DNA of 59,328 nucleotides from Paracoccus sp. (in: a-proteobacteria) (GCF_030604785.1 NZ_JAUVVF010000016.1:1-59328), one strand, 5' to 3'. Positions 45,247 through 55,254 are shown, numbered from the stretch's first letter. Translations and numbers: made by a program. Notes: generated from the letters alone by a model not told the origin.

Positions 45247-45271
45247 GCGTCCCGCGACGGCGGCGGGACGC
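45247..45271 (+). terminator. Hairpin after gshA, candidate terminator
   Basis: GCGTCCCGC (45247-45255) and GCGGGACGC (45263-45271) form a perfect 9-base stem with a 7-base loop, nine bases after the stop. It is followed by C-rich rather than T-rich sequence, so it is not a canonical intrinsic terminator. Confidence 0.5.
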
Positions 45272-45413
45272 CGTCCCCCCGCACCCCCCTGCCCGCGCGA
45301 GGGCCCAGGCGTGGCACGGCTGCCGCGCGCACGCGACTGTGAGCAGCGTCCGGCTTGATCCTGCGGGCCGGTGCTGGCACCTCGGAGAAAAGAACCAATG
45401 CCGGGGCAGAGCG

Positions 45414-45782
45414 ATGCGGGGTGATGTGATGCGGTGGATCGGCTGGCTTGTGGCCGCTGTCTTCGGGCTGGGCGTCATCGCCTTGATCGGGGCCGTCGTC
45501 ATGCTGGTGCGGGCGGCCGAGGGCGTGCCGCCCCTGCCGGTCTTCGTGGGCCTGATGGGGCTGGTCGTGCTGATCCTGCTGGCCGGGGCCTGCCTTGCGC
45601 TGATCTCGATCGCGGTGTCGCTGCGGCAGGGGATTGCCATGCCTGTCGCGGCGAAGGCGCCCGCGCAGCCTGCCGCGCCGCGGGCCAAGATCGCGCGGGA
45701 CGAGCCGGTCGAGGACGAGGCCGAGCCCGAGACTCCGGCGCGGCCCGTCCGCACGGGCCGGGTTCTGGTCGCGACGCGCTAG
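45414..45782 (+). CDS. Small two-span membrane protein
   Basis: A 122-residue protein with two helices (about 8-30 and 42-68) and a basic/acidic, Ala/Pro-rich tail. No recognised domain. The start is ATG at 45414, after GGGGCAG, with ATG at 45429 as an alternative. Its TAG stop shares a CTAG palindrome with the stop of convergent plsY, so the two genes overlap by four bases end to end. Confidence 0.6.
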   Translation: MRGDVMRWIGWLVAAVFGLGVIALIGAVVMLVRAAEGVPPLPVFVGLMGLVVLILLAGACLALISIAVSLRQGIAMPVAAKAPAQPAAPRAKIARDEPVEDEAEPETPARPVRTGRVLVATR

Positions 45783-46363
45783 CGTTTCCTGCCGGCGCCA
45801 ATCCGGGGCTCGGACCCGTCCAGAAGGCGGGCGATGTTGGCCTTGTGCCGCACGAAGATCAGGATCGCCATGAAGGCGGCCGCCGCCGCGATGTCGGTGC
45901 GGCCCATGCCCCAGGCAAAGACCGGCGCCAGCGCGGCCGCCAGCAATGCGCTGAGGCTGCTGATGCGGCTGATCGCGGCGGTGGCCGCCCAGGTCGCGCA
46001 GGCGATCAGGCCAAGCGGCCAGTTCAGCGCGATCAGCGTGCCGAGAAAGGTCGCCACGCCCTTGCCCCCGCGAAAGCGCAGCCAGACGGGATAGCAATGG
46101 CCCAGAAATGCCGCCGCGCCAGCGACCAGAGCGGCGCTTTCGCCGCCGAAATGGCGCGCCAGCAGGACCGCGATGGCGCCCTTGCCGGAATCCAGCAGCA
46201 GCGTGGCCAAGGCGGCGGGCTTGTTCCCCGTCCGCAGCACGTTGGTCGCGCCGATATTGCCCGACCCGATCTGGCGCAGATCGCCCAGCCCAAGCGCGCG
46301 GGCGATGACCAGCCCGAAGGGGACCGATCCGAGAAGATAGCCGAAAAGGGCCCAGAGGATCAT
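45779..46363 (-). CDS. plsY: Glycerol-3-phosphate acyltransferase PlsY
   Basis: A 194-residue membrane acyltransferase using acyl-phosphate to make lysophosphatidate. Conserved loops are GSVPFGLVIAR, the phosphate-binding GSGNIGATNVLRT and RFRGGKGVATFLGT. Five to six helices. It starts inside the stop of the preceding dihydroorotase-like gene (ATGA) and is the last gene of the pyrB-pyrC-plsY string. Confidence 0.95.
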   Translation of the reverse strand: MILWALFGYLLGSVPFGLVIARALGLGDLRQIGSGNIGATNVLRTGNKPAALATLLLDSGKGAIAVLLARHFGGESAALVAGAAAFLGHCYPVWLRFRGGKGVATFLGTLIALNWPLGLIACATWAATAAISRISSLSALLAAALAPVFAWGMGRTDIAAAAAFMAILIFVRHKANIARLLDGSEPRIGAGRKR

Positions 46364-47640
46364 GCATGCTCTCCGAAAACGGGATGTCCGGCGACCCAGC
46401 TTCCCAGCACGCGGCCCTGCATCCGCGCGCCGTCAAAGGGGGTGTTCTTCGATTTCGACAGCAGCGCGAAGCGGTCCAGCACGAAGGGCGCGTCGGGATC
46501 GAACAGGATCAGGTCCGCCGGTGCGCCATCCGACAGGCGGCCCGCCGGCAGGCCCAGCCTGCGCGCAGGGTTCAGCGCCATCGCGCGGAAAAGCTGCGGC
46601 AGGCTCAGTCCGCCCTGATGGTAGAGCCGCAGCGCCGCGGGCAGCAGCGTCTGCAGCCCGACCGCGCCGGGGGCCGCGGCCTCGAAGGGCAGGCGCTTTG
46701 ATTCCTCGTCCTGCGGGGTGTGGAAGCTGGCGATCACGTCGATCAGCCCGTCCGCGACCGCCTGGACCATGGCCTGCCGGTCATCCTCGGACCGCAGGGG
46801 CGGGGTGAAGCGGAAGAAGGTGCGGTAGTCGCCCACGTCGAACTCGTTCAACGTCAGGTGATGGATCGAGATCCCCGCCGTCACGTCCAGCCCCGCCTCG
46901 CGGGCGCGCAGCAGCGCGGGCAGGGCGGCGGCGCAGGTGATCTGGTCGGCATGGTATCGGCCGCGCGTCATGGCGACCAGCGCCAGATCGCGGTCGAGGC
47001 CCATCACTTCGGCCATGGGCGAGACGGCGGGGATCCCGTAGAGCGAGGCGAACTTGCCAGAGGTCGCCGCCGCGCCATGCGACAGGCTGGGTTCCTGCGG
47101 GTGCCCCATGATCAGCGCGTCGAGGCCGCGCGCGTAGGTCATGCAGCGGCCCAGCAGTTTCGCGTCGCGCACCACGCGCACGCCGTCGGTGAAGGCCACG
47201 GCGCCCAGATCGGTCAGAAAGCCGATCTCGGTCATCTCGCGCCCCTCGCGGCCCTTGGTCAGGGCGGCCATTTGGCGGATGTTCACCGGCGCGTCACTGG
47301 CGCGGCGGGCGACGAATTCCAGCGCCTCGGGCGTGTCGATGGGGGGCGTGGTGTCGGGGCGCGCGATGATCGTGGTGACGCCGCCCGCTGCCGCCGCGCG
47401 GCCCGCGCTGCGAAAGCTTTCCTTGTGGCGTTCGCCCGGCTCTCCGATCTTGACGCCCCAGTCGATCAGGCCCGGCGCCAGCGCGCGGGCGCGGCAGTCG
47501 ATGACGGTGGCGCCTTCGGGGGCGGGCTCCTCGGGTGCGCCGCGTCCGGCGATCAGGCCATCGGTCACGCGCAGGCTGCCCAGATCCTCGGTCCGGGCCT
47601 CGGGGTCGATCAGGCGTGCATTGCGGAAGATCAGGTCCAT
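46360..47640 (-). CDS. pyrC: Dihydroorotase-like protein lacking metal ligands (pseudo-dihydroorotase)
   Basis: A 426-residue amidohydrolase-fold protein beside pyrB. Active dihydroorotases have D-x-H-x-H near residue 60 and a late D-H-A-P-H; here these read DWGVK (60-64) and SFHTPQ. Two zinc-binding His and the catalytic Asp are therefore gone, while HHLTLNE and the GHPQEP His remain. It cannot be a normal dihydroorotase. In Pseudomonas and others such PyrC' (PyrX) proteins serve as a structural partner of aspartate transcarbamoylase, and the coupled pyrB start fits this. An active pyrC must exist elsewhere. Confidence 0.9.
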   Translation of the reverse strand: MDLIFRNARLIDPEARTEDLGSLRVTDGLIAGRGAPEEPAPEGATVIDCRARALAPGLIDWGVKIGEPGERHKESFRSAGRAAAAGGVTTIIARPDTTPPIDTPEALEFVARRASDAPVNIRQMAALTKGREGREMTEIGFLTDLGAVAFTDGVRVVRDAKLLGRCMTYARGLDALIMGHPQEPSLSHGAAATSGKFASLYGIPAVSPMAEVMGLDRDLALVAMTRGRYHADQITCAAALPALLRAREAGLDVTAGISIHHLTLNEFDVGDYRTFFRFTPPLRSEDDRQAMVQAVADGLIDVIASFHTPQDEESKRLPFEAAAPGAVGLQTLLPAALRLYHQGGLSLPQLFRAMALNPARRLGLPAGRLSDGAPADLILFDPDAPFVLDRFALLSKSKNTPFDGARMQGRVLGSWVAGHPVFGEHA

Positions 47641-48599
47641 CAGGCCTCTCCGGCGGCGGCGCGGCCGCGTTCGGCGCGCAGGTTGCGGGCCAGCAGGTCC
47701 AGCGCGGCCATGCGGACGGCGACGCCCATCTCGACCTGATCCTGGATCACGCTGCGATTGATGTCGTCGGCGATGGTGCCGTCGATCTCGACCCCGCGGT
47801 TCATCGGGCCGGGATGCATGACGATCGCATCCGGCGCGGCCAAGGCCAGCTTTTCGGCATCCAGCCCGAAGCGGTGGAAGTATTCGCGCTCGGACGGGAT
47901 AAAGCCGCCATCCATGCGTTCCTTCTGAAGGCGCAGCATCATCACGACATCGGCGCCCTTCAGGCCCTCGCGCATGTCCTCGTAAAGCTCGACCCCCATC
48001 TCGGAGGCGCCCGAGGGCATCAGGGTGGCCGGGCCGATCAGGCGGATGCGGTTCTCCATCTTCCCCAGAAGGATCAGGTTCGACCGGGCCACCCGGCTAT
48101 GGGCGATGTCGCCGCAGATGGCGATGGTCAGCCGGTGCAGCCGCCCCTTGGCGCGACGGATCGTCAGCGCGTCCAGCAGCGCCTGCGTCGGATGCTCGTG
48201 CCGCCCGTCGCCCGCGTTGATGACCGCGCAGTTGACCTTTTCCGCCAGCAGGTTCACGGCGCCGGAATGGGGATGGCGCACGACCAGCAGATCGGGCTGC
48301 ATCGCGTTCAGCGTCAGCGCCGTGTCGATCAGCGTCTCGCCCTTCTTCACCGACGACTGCGCGACGGCCATGTTCATCACGTCGGCCCCGAGCCGCTTGC
48401 CGGCCAGTTCGAAACTGGCCTGTGTGCGGGTCGAGTTCTCGAAGAACATGTTGATCTGCGTCATGCCCGCCAGCGCATCGGCATGTTTCACGGTGCGGCG
48501 GTTCAGGGCGACGTAATCCCCCGCCAGATCGAGAAGCGTCGTGATCTCGTCAGGCTTGAGATGGTCGATGCCCAGCAGATGGCGGGCGCGAAAGCTCAT
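47640..48599 (-). CDS. pyrB: Aspartate carbamoyltransferase catalytic subunit
   Basis: A 319-residue enzyme joining carbamoyl phosphate and aspartate, the committed step of pyrimidine synthesis. Motifs: [20 protein letters not shown] for carbamoyl phosphate binding, [26 protein letters not shown] and [11 protein letters not shown]. It heads the pyrB-pyrC'-plsY string; its stop overlaps the next start by one base. GAGG six bases before the ATG. Confidence 0.96.
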   Translation of the reverse strand: MSFRARHLLGIDHLKPDEITTLLDLAGDYVALNRRTVKHADALAGMTQINMFFENSTRTQASFELAGKRLGADVMNMAVAQSSVKKGETLIDTALTLNAMQPDLLVVRHPHSGAVNLLAEKVNCAVINAGDGRHEHPTQALLDALTIRRAKGRLHRLTIAICGDIAHSRVARSNLILLGKMENRIRLIGPATLMPSGASEMGVELYEDMREGLKGADVVMMLRLQKERMDGGFIPSEREYFHRFGLDAEKLALAAPDAIVMHPGPMNRGVEIDGTIADDINRSVIQDQVEMGVAVRMAALDLLARNLRAERGRAAAGEA

Positions 48600-48696
48600 G
48601 GCGGCCTCTTGCGTCAGGGGTCGCGCGATCTATCGCAGATGGGGTGCAGGGCGGCAAGCGGGGCATCGTGGCCTGCCCGCCCGCATCGGGCAGGAT

Positions 48697-48713
48697 ATTG
48701 CACGACGTGCAAT
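48697..48713. promoter_or_regulatory. Perfect 17-bp palindrome between pyrB and the MATE exporter
   Basis: ATTGCACGACGTGCAAT is a perfect palindrome about a central A, 43 bases before the exporter start and about 98 before pyrB. It closely resembles the site at 29675-29691 before the MFS exporter. It is a probable dimeric repressor operator; the regulator is not encoded next to it. Confidence 0.65.
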
Positions 48714-48756
48714 TGTCCCTCTTGCCCGGTTCAAGGGCACAGGATATGGGCGGGGG

Positions 48757-50133
48757 ATGACAAAAAGCCGCTATCGTCCCCATGTCCTTGCGACCCTGTC
48801 GTTGGGTCTGCCGCTGATCGGCAGCCATCTGGCGCGCATGGCCATCGGCGTGGGCGACACGGTGATGATCGGCTGGTACGGGGTCGAGCCTCTGGCGGCG
48901 CTGGTCATCGCCACCTCGTTCTTTCACATCCTGTTCTTTCTGGGCATGGGGTTCGGCACCGGCGTGATGGGCGTGATCGCCGCCCATGTCGCCGCCGGCC
49001 GCGAGACCGAGGTGCGCCGTGGCGCCCGCATGGCGCTGTGGCTGTCGGCGGGCTTCGCCGCGCTGGCCATGCCGCTGATGTGGTGGTCCGAGCCGATCCT
49101 GCTGGCGCTTGGACAGACGCCAGTCGTCTCGGCCCTGTCGCAGGATTACCTGCGGATCGCGGGCTGGGGGCTGGCGCTGATCCTGTGGCAGGTGACGCTG
49201 GCCTCGTATCTGGCGGCGCTGGAGCGCACGCAGGTCGTGATGTGGGTCACGCTGGCGGGGCTGCCGCTGAACCTGTTTTTGAACTGGGTGCTGATCTTCG
49301 GCAATCTGGGCGCGCCCGAACTGGGCGTTCGGGGGGCCGCCATCGCGAGCGTCATCGTTCAGGCGACGCAGCTTGTGCTGCTGATCGCCTATGCGCGCTG
49401 GCTGCCCAAGGCGCGGCGCTATCACCTGTTCCAGCGCTTCTGGCGGCCCGACTGGCAGGCGATGGGGCAGGTCGCGCGGATCGGCTGGCCCATCGGGCTG
49501 ACCATGGTGGCCGAGGGCGGGCTGTTCGTCGCCTCGAACATCATGATGGGCTGGATCGGCACGGCCGAACTGGCCGCGCACGGGATCGCGCTGCAGATCA
49601 CCTCGATCACCTTCATGGCGCATCTGGGCCTGTCGAACGCGGCCACGGTGCGCGTGGGTCAGGCGATGGGGCGCGGCGACCGGGCCTGGATGCGGGACGC
49701 GGCGCTGACCGTGGTCGGCCTGTCGCTGATGTTCGCGGCTCTGGCCATCGCCATCTATCTGCTTTTCGCCGAGCCTCTGGTCAGGCTGTATCTGGACCCG
49801 ACCGATCCTCAGGCGGGCGCCATCGTGGCGCTTGGCGCGATGCTGCTGATGTATGCGGCGCTGTTCCAGCTGACCGATGCTTTCCAGGTGATCGCGCTCG
49901 GCTTTCTGCGCGGGGTGCAGGACACGCAGGTGCCGATGTGGATCGCGGGCTTCAGCTACTGGGTCGTCGGCATGCCCGCCGCCTGGGCGCTGGCCTTTCC
50001 GCTTGGCCTTGGCCCGGCTGGCCTGTGGCTCGGGCTCTGCGTCGGGCTGAGCGTTGCGGCGGTCCTTCTGATGCGGCGCTTCTGGCGCGGCCATGCGCGC
50101 GGGGACTGGACCGCCCCCGCCGCGCCGGTCTAA
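48757..50133 (+). CDS. MATE-family multidrug exporter (NorM-like)
   Basis: A 458-residue membrane protein with about twelve helices in two halves. LPLIGSHLARMAIGVGDTVMIGWYG and the second-half counterpart GWPIGLTMVAEGGLFVASNIMMGWIG are MATE signatures. It exports cationic drugs or dyes with sodium or protons. ATG at 48757 follows a GGGGG run. A palindromic operator lies just upstream. Confidence 0.93.
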   Translation: MTKSRYRPHVLATLSLGLPLIGSHLARMAIGVGDTVMIGWYGVEPLAALVIATSFFHILFFLGMGFGTGVMGVIAAHVAAGRETEVRRGARMALWLSAGFAALAMPLMWWSEPILLALGQTPVVSALSQDYLRIAGWGLALILWQVTLASYLAALERTQVVMWVTLAGLPLNLFLNWVLIFGNLGAPELGVRGAAIASVIVQATQLVLLIAYARWLPKARRYHLFQRFWRPDWQAMGQVARIGWPIGLTMVAEGGLFVASNIMMGWIGTAELAAHGIALQITSITFMAHLGLSNAATVRVGQAMGRGDRAWMRDAALTVVGLSLMFAALAIAIYLLFAEPLVRLYLDPTDPQAGAIVALGAMLLMYAALFQLTDAFQVIALGFLRGVQDTQVPMWIAGFSYWVVGMPAAWALAFPLGLGPAGLWLGLCVGLSVAAVLLMRRFWRGHARGDWTAPAAPV

Positions 50134-50158
50134 CCTGCCGCCGCCAACAGGAGGTCTC

Positions 50159-50395
50159 ATGCGCGCCGTCTTCGTCCAGTTCCGCTGCGAGCCCGGCAAG
50201 ACCTATCAGGTCGCCGAAGCCATCTATGACCGCGAGGTGGTCAGCGAGCTTTTCTCGACCTCGGGCGATTACGACCTGATCGCCAAGGTCTACATCCCCG
50301 AGGACGAGGATGTCGGCCGCTACCTCTCGGACCGGCTGTTCGATATTCCCCATATCAGCCGGACCCTGACCACGATGACCTTCCGCGCCTTCTGA
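50159..50395 (+). CDS. Lrp/AsnC effector-domain-only protein (RAM domain)
   Basis: A 78-residue stand-alone ligand-binding domain of the Lrp/AsnC family: VQFRCEPGKTYQVAEAIYD...VVSELFSTSGDYDLIAKVYIPEDEDVG. It has no helix-turn-helix. Such proteins form oligomeric rings that bind amino acids and may modify full-length Lrp proteins. It has a strong AGGAGG site and overlaps the next gene by one base, which suggests a link to amino-acid metabolism. Confidence 0.88.
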   Translation: MRAVFVQFRCEPGKTYQVAEAIYDREVVSELFSTSGDYDLIAKVYIPEDEDVGRYLSDRLFDIPHISRTLTTMTFRAF

Positions 50396-51495
50396 TGCGG
50401 TTCGCGCCCCTGCCTGCGGGCCTGCCCGCCACCGTTCCGTTTGTCGGACCCGAGACGCTGGAACGCCAGCGCGGCGCACCCTTCGCCGCCCGCCTCGGCG
50501 CGAACGAAAGCGCGTTCGGCCCCAGTCCGCTGGCCGCGCGCGCCATGCGCGAGGCGGTGGGCCAGATCTGGAAATACGGTGACGCGACCAGCTTCGATCT
50601 GATCCAGGCACTGGCCGCCCATCACCGCGTCACGCCCGCCAACATCCTGGTGGGCGAGGGGATCGACGGGCTTCTGGGCAATCTGGTCCGGCTGATGATC
50701 GCGCCAGGCGATGCCGTCGTGACCTCGGACGGGGCCTATCCGACCTTCAACTATCACGTCGCGGGCTTCGGGGGCGTCCTGCACAAGGTCCCCTACCGCA
50801 ATGATGCCGAAGACCCTGGGGCCCTGCTGGACCGCGCCCATGCGGCCGGCGCAAGGCTGATCTATCTGGCCAATCCCGACAATCCGATGGGCAGCTGGCA
50901 CCACGGCGCCGTGATCGAGGCGATGCTCGACCGCCTGCCCCCCGATTGCCTGCTGGTGCTGGATCAGGCCTATGCCGAATTCGCGCCGGCCTCGGCCATG
51001 CCCGACATCGCCGCCGATGATCCGCGCGTGATCCGCATGCGGACCTTCTCCAAGGGTTACGGGCTGGCCGGGGCGCGGATCGGCTATGCGCTCGGCGCGC
51101 CGGACCTGATCGCGGGCTTCGACCGCATCCGCAACCATTTCGGCGTGAACCGGATCGCGCAGGCGGGGGCGCTGGCCGCTCTGGCCGATCAGGGTTGGCT
51201 TGCCCATGTCGTGGCCGAGGTCGCAGCCGCCCGCGACCGGATCGCGGCCATCGGCGCGGCGAACGGCCTGACCGCGCTGCCATCGGCGACCAATTTCGTG
51301 GCGCTGGACACGCATCGCGACGGCGGCTTTGCCCGCGCCCTGATCGCCGCGCTGGCAGAGCAGGGCGTCTTTGCCCGGATGCCCGGTGTCGCGCCGCTGG
51401 ACCGCTGCATCCGCATCAGCGCCGCCCCGCCGCACGAGCTCGACGTCCTCGAGGACGCGCTGCCCCGCGCGCTGCGGGCGCTCAGTCGCGCATGA
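50395..51495 (+). CDS. HisC-like pyridoxal-phosphate aminotransferase
   Basis: A 366-residue fold-I aminotransferase of the histidinol-phosphate/aromatic group. LGANESAFGPSP opens the protein, LANPDNPMGSW is the substrate segment, LVLDQAYAEFA has the PLP-ring Asp, and TFSKGYGLAGARIGYALG holds the PLP-binding Lys. It may be a second HisC or an aromatic aminotransferase; without the his operon the substrate is uncertain. Its end overlaps convergent DUF1992 by 14 bases. Confidence 0.85.
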   Translation: MRFAPLPAGLPATVPFVGPETLERQRGAPFAARLGANESAFGPSPLAARAMREAVGQIWKYGDATSFDLIQALAAHHRVTPANILVGEGIDGLLGNLVRLMIAPGDAVVTSDGAYPTFNYHVAGFGGVLHKVPYRNDAEDPGALLDRAHAAGARLIYLANPDNPMGSWHHGAVIEAMLDRLPPDCLLVLDQAYAEFAPASAMPDIAADDPRVIRMRTFSKGYGLAGARIGYALGAPDLIAGFDRIRNHFGVNRIAQAGALAALADQGWLAHVVAEVAAARDRIAAIGAANGLTALPSATNFVALDTHRDGGFARALIAALAEQGVFARMPGVAPLDRCIRISAAPPHELDVLEDALPRALRALSRA

Positions 51496-51805
51496 AGCGG
51501 CGCCGCGCCTCCTCGGCGATGGCCTGACGCATCTGCAGCCGCGCGATCTCGGCCAGAAGGGCCGCGCGCTCGGCCCCCTCGGGCAGCCCGGCAAGACGCG
51601 CCTGCGCGGCCTGGACCTGCTTCTTCAGCACGATCTCCTCGGGCAGAACGCCCGCCTGCGCCATGATCCGGAAACCCGCGGCGGTCGCATCCGTCTCGAC
51701 CGGCCGCGCGGGCAGGGGCCGCCCCTCGCCCTCGAGCCCCGAAAGCTTGCCCTCGGCGCGGGCCTTCAGCATCATCCTCTCGGCGATCCGCTCCAGCCAG
51801 CCCAA
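51482..51805 (-). CDS. DUF1992 family protein
   Basis: A 107-residue helical protein with the DUF1992 hallmark AEGKLSGLEGEGRPLP near residues 17-32, then a helix rich in Ala/Glu/Arg. Function unknown; the family is related to a DnaJ-associated domain. It is downstream of valS in the same direction, with a 3' end overlapping the aminotransferase. Confidence 0.8.
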   Translation of the reverse strand: MGWLERIAERMMLKARAEGKLSGLEGEGRPLPARPVETDATAAGFRIMAQAGVLPEEIVLKKQVQAAQARLAGLPEGAERAALLAEIARLQMRQAIAEEARRRFMRD

Positions 51806-51881
51806 GGGCGCCTCCTCCGCGTTTCTCCGTTGCCGAAATACCCATGACCCGGCCGCCCCCCGGGCAGGCCGGGCCGCAGGC

Positions 51882-54743
51882 TCACATCGCCGCCAGCTGC
51901 ACCAGCGCCGCCTCCAGTCGGGCGATGTCGTCCTCCAGCGCGGCCAGCTTCTCGCGCGTCTCCTCGATCACCTCGGCCTCGGCGTTCTCGACGAATTTCG
52001 GGTTCGACAGGCGCCTCTGCAAGCCCTCGGCGTCCTTGCGCGACTTCTGCACGGCCTTCTGCAGCCGCGCCGTCTCGGCCGCCGCGTCGATCACGTCGCC
52101 GATGGGCAGCGCGAAGGACGCCCCCTGGACCGAGACCGCGATCATCCCCCGCCCCGCCGCGCCGTCCGCCGGCGCGTTGACGCGCGCCAGCCGCTCGATC
52201 AGCGGGCCGTTCGCGGCCAAGGCCGCGCGGGCGGCCTCGTCCGCCTCGGTCACGATCAGGTCCAGCTTCGCGCCCGCCGGCACGCCCATCTGCGCGCGGG
52301 CCGAGCGTACGCCCTCGATCAGCGCGATGACCCAGTTCATCTGCCGGTCGGCCTCGGCGTCGATCAGCTCCGCGCCCAGTTCCGGCCAGTCGCCGTGGAC
52401 CAGCATCCGGTCGCGCTCGGCGGTCAGCGCCCACAGCTCCTCGGTGACGAACGGCATGATCGGGTGCAGCATGGCGAAGCACTGGTCCAGCACCCAGCCC
52501 ATCGTGGCGCGCGTCTCCTCGGCGTGCTCGCCGTCGAACAGTGGCTTGGCGAATTCCACGTACCAGTCGCAGACCTTGCCCCAGACGAAGGCATAGAGCC
52601 CCGTCGCCGCGTCGTTGAAGCGGTACGAGGCCAGCGCCTCGTCGGTCGCCATCAGGATGCGGGCGGTCTCGCCGATGATCCAGCGGTTCACGGTGTGCGC
52701 GGGCTGCGGGCGGGCCCCCCCGCCGCGCACGCCGTTCATCTCGGCAAATCGGGTGGCGTTCCAGATCTTGGTGACGAAGTTGCGGTTCACCTCGACATGC
52801 TTGGGCCCCAGCTTGGGATCGCGCCCCATCGCCGCCATGCTGGTCAGCGTGAAGCGCAGCGCATCCGCGCCATAGGCGTCGACCAGCGTCAGCGGGTCGA
52901 TCACGTTGCCCTTGGACTTGGACATCTTCGCGCCCTTCTCGTCGCGCACCAGCCCGTGGACATAGACCGTGCGGAAGGGCACGTCGCCCACGACCTCGAG
53001 CTGCATCATCATCATCCGGGCGACCCAGAAGAAGATGATGTCGAAGCCGGTGACCAGCACGTCGGTCGGGAAGTACTTCTTCAGCGCCTCGGTCGGCTCG
53101 GGCCAGCCGAGCGTGCCGATGGGCCAGAGGCCGCTGCTGAACCAGGTGTCCAGAACGTCCGGATCGCGCGTCAGGGTGCGGCCCGGCGCCATGGCCTGCG
53201 CCTCGGCCTCGGTGGGCGCGCAATACTGGTTGCCGTCCTCATCGTACCAGACCGGGATCTGGTGGCCCCACCAGAGCTGGCGGCTGATGGTCCAGGGCTC
53301 GATGTTCTCGAGCCAGTTGAAATAGACCTTGCGGTGCTGCTCGGGCAGGATCTGGGTGCGGCCGTCGCGGACGGCCTCCAGCGCGGGGCCGACGATGCGG
53401 GCCGTGTCCACGAACCACTGGTCGGTCAGCATCGGCTCGATCACCACGCCCGAGCGGTCGCCGAAGGGCTGCATGATGGGCTTGGCCTCGATCATCGGGC
53501 GGCGCTCGAGATGCTCGGCGCCGGTCTCGGGCTCGATCTCCTTGTGCAGGTAGGTCACGGCCAAGCCCTCGGCGGTGATCTCGTCCACCACGCGACGGCG
53601 CGCCTCCAGCCGGTCGAGGCCGCGCAGGTCCTCGGGGACGAGGTTCACGGCCGCGACGTCGCCCACATCCTCGCCCTGCGCCGCGCGCGTCGCGATCGCG
53701 GCGCTTTCGGCATAGGAGAGGCCGTCCGCGCGCATCCGCGCCTTGCCGTCCATCAGCGTGTAGAGCGGGATGCCGTTGCGCATCGCCACACCGTAATCGT
53801 TGAAGTCGTGCGCGCCGGTGATCTTGACCGCGCCCGAGCCGAAATCGGGGTCGGGGTATTCGTCGGTGATGATCGGGATCAGGCGGCGGTGTTCCTTGGG
53901 GCCGACCGGGATCTCGACCAGCTTGCCGACGATGGGCGCATAGCGCGCGTCCGAGGGATGGACCGCCACCGCGCCGTCGCCCAGCATCGTCTCGGGCCGG
54001 GTCGTGGCGATGCTGATGTAGTCGCGGGTCTCGCGCAGGGTGACGTTGCCGTCCGCGTCGCGTTCGACATATTCATAGGTCTCGCCGCCGGCGAGCGGAT
54101 ACTTGAAGTGCCACATGTGGCCGGGAACCTCGCGGTTCTCGACCTCGAGATCGCTGATCGCGGTCTCGAAATGCGGGTCCCAGTTCACCAGCCGCTTGCC
54201 GCGATAGATGATGCCCTTGTTGTAGAGGTCCACGAAGACCCGGATCACCGCGTCGTGGAAGTTGCCCTCCTCGCCCGCGGGGGCGCCGGGTGCGCCGGAC
54301 ATGGTGAAGGCGTTGCGCGACCAGTCACAGGACGCGCCGAGGCGCTTGAGCTGGTTGATGATCGTGCCGCCGGATTCGCGCTTCCAGTCCCAGATCTTGG
54401 CGGTGAAGGCCTCGCGCCCGATCTCGCGGCGGCCCGGTTCCTGCCGCTCGGCCATGCGCCGCTCGACCACCATCTGGGTGGCGATGCCGGCATGGTCCTG
54501 GCCGGGCTGCCAGAGCGTGTCGAAGCCGCGCATCCGGTGCCAGCGGACCAGGATGTCCTGCAGCGTGTTGTTCAGCGCGTGGCCGATATGCAGGCTGCCG
54601 GTGACGTTGGGCGGCGGGATCATCACGGTGAAGGTCTCGGACCGCCGGGCATTGGCGCCGGCGGCGAAGGCGTTCCGGCGTTCCCATTCGGCGCTGATCC
54701 GGGCCTCGGCGGCCGCCGCGTCAAAGCTCTTGTCCATCGTCAT
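51882..54743 (-). CDS. valS: Valyl-tRNA synthetase
   Basis: A 953-residue class I synthetase. The HIGH motif is [13 protein letters not shown], the KMSKS is [12 protein letters not shown], and the editing domain (about 165-360, [20 protein letters not shown]) is complete. The C-terminal tail is a coiled coil ([25 protein letters not shown]) that binds tRNA. ATG at 54743 follows GGGG; a frame extending 18 residues further is not supported. Second Met at 54737 is an alternative. Confidence 0.97.
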   Translation of the reverse strand: MTMDKSFDAAAAEARISAEWERRNAFAAGANARRSETFTVMIPPPNVTGSLHIGHALNNTLQDILVRWHRMRGFDTLWQPGQDHAGIATQMVVERRMAERQEPGRREIGREAFTAKIWDWKRESGGTIINQLKRLGASCDWSRNAFTMSGAPGAPAGEEGNFHDAVIRVFVDLYNKGIIYRGKRLVNWDPHFETAISDLEVENREVPGHMWHFKYPLAGGETYEYVERDADGNVTLRETRDYISIATTRPETMLGDGAVAVHPSDARYAPIVGKLVEIPVGPKEHRRLIPIITDEYPDPDFGSGAVKITGAHDFNDYGVAMRNGIPLYTLMDGKARMRADGLSYAESAAIATRAAQGEDVGDVAAVNLVPEDLRGLDRLEARRRVVDEITAEGLAVTYLHKEIEPETGAEHLERRPMIEAKPIMQPFGDRSGVVIEPMLTDQWFVDTARIVGPALEAVRDGRTQILPEQHRKVYFNWLENIEPWTISRQLWWGHQIPVWYDEDGNQYCAPTEAEAQAMAPGRTLTRDPDVLDTWFSSGLWPIGTLGWPEPTEALKKYFPTDVLVTGFDIIFFWVARMMMMQLEVVGDVPFRTVYVHGLVRDEKGAKMSKSKGNVIDPLTLVDAYGADALRFTLTSMAAMGRDPKLGPKHVEVNRNFVTKIWNATRFAEMNGVRGGGARPQPAHTVNRWIIGETARILMATDEALASYRFNDAATGLYAFVWGKVCDWYVEFAKPLFDGEHAEETRATMGWVLDQCFAMLHPIMPFVTEELWALTAERDRMLVHGDWPELGAELIDAEADRQMNWVIALIEGVRSARAQMGVPAGAKLDLIVTEADEAARAALAANGPLIERLARVNAPADGAAGRGMIAVSVQGASFALPIGDVIDAAAETARLQKAVQKSRKDAEGLQRRLSNPKFVENAEAEVIEETREKLAALEDDIARLEAALVQLAAM

Positions 54744-54824
54744 CGCGAAATCCCCATCTGTTGCAGCGGGATTAGCGAAACCGGCGGAAAAGGCCAAGCG
54801 CCTGTTGCGTCGGCGCCCGGTCCT

Positions 54825-55178
54825 TCAGCTTTCGTCCACCAGCGGAGAGAACCCGCCCCAGAACATCCGCATCCCGTCAAAGGGCATGTCGGTCATGCGG
54901 AAGGATTCGGTGTCCTCCATGATCCGCGCCCAGGCGGCATCGGCGGTCTGCCGGTCGGGCCATTCGATCCACGAGAACATCGGCACCTCGCCCTCGCGCG
55001 CATTGGTGGCGCGGTAGAAATCCGTGTTCTCGCCATGTGGGACATCCTCGCCCCAGCATTCGACCATCCTGAGCGCGCCGAGGCGCTTGAACATGGGCCA
55101 GCTTGCCGTGGCGTGGTCGGCATAGGCCTGCTTGTTTTCCGCAGGGACGGGCAGCACGAAGCCGGTGTAATAGGTCAT
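54825..55178 (-). CDS. DUF1428 family protein
   Basis: A 117-residue small alpha-beta protein of the DUF1428 (YbaA-like) group: YYTGFVLPVPAENKQAYADHA opens it, then VECWGEDVPHGENTDF and FSWIEWPDRQTADAAWARIM. The fold is a ferredoxin-like (dimeric barrel) type. Function unknown. ATG at 55178 has GAGGAGG upstream; an upstream open frame is unlikely. Confidence 0.88.
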   Translation of the reverse strand: MTYYTGFVLPVPAENKQAYADHATASWPMFKRLGALRMVECWGEDVPHGENTDFYRATNAREGEVPMFSWIEWPDRQTADAAWARIMEDTESFRMTDMPFDGMRMFWGGFSPLVDES

Positions 55179-55254
55179 GGTCGCCTCCTCTGGTTGTGGG
55201 GCGATGGTCGGCCCCCCGGGCCGGGATGGCAACCCGATAGATGTTAGCCGCCCC

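Noticed and set aside
51663..55247. A 1194-codon open frame on the plus strand
   Set aside because: It is antisense to valS and DUF1428; no domain is visible and the composition is that of a shadow frame.
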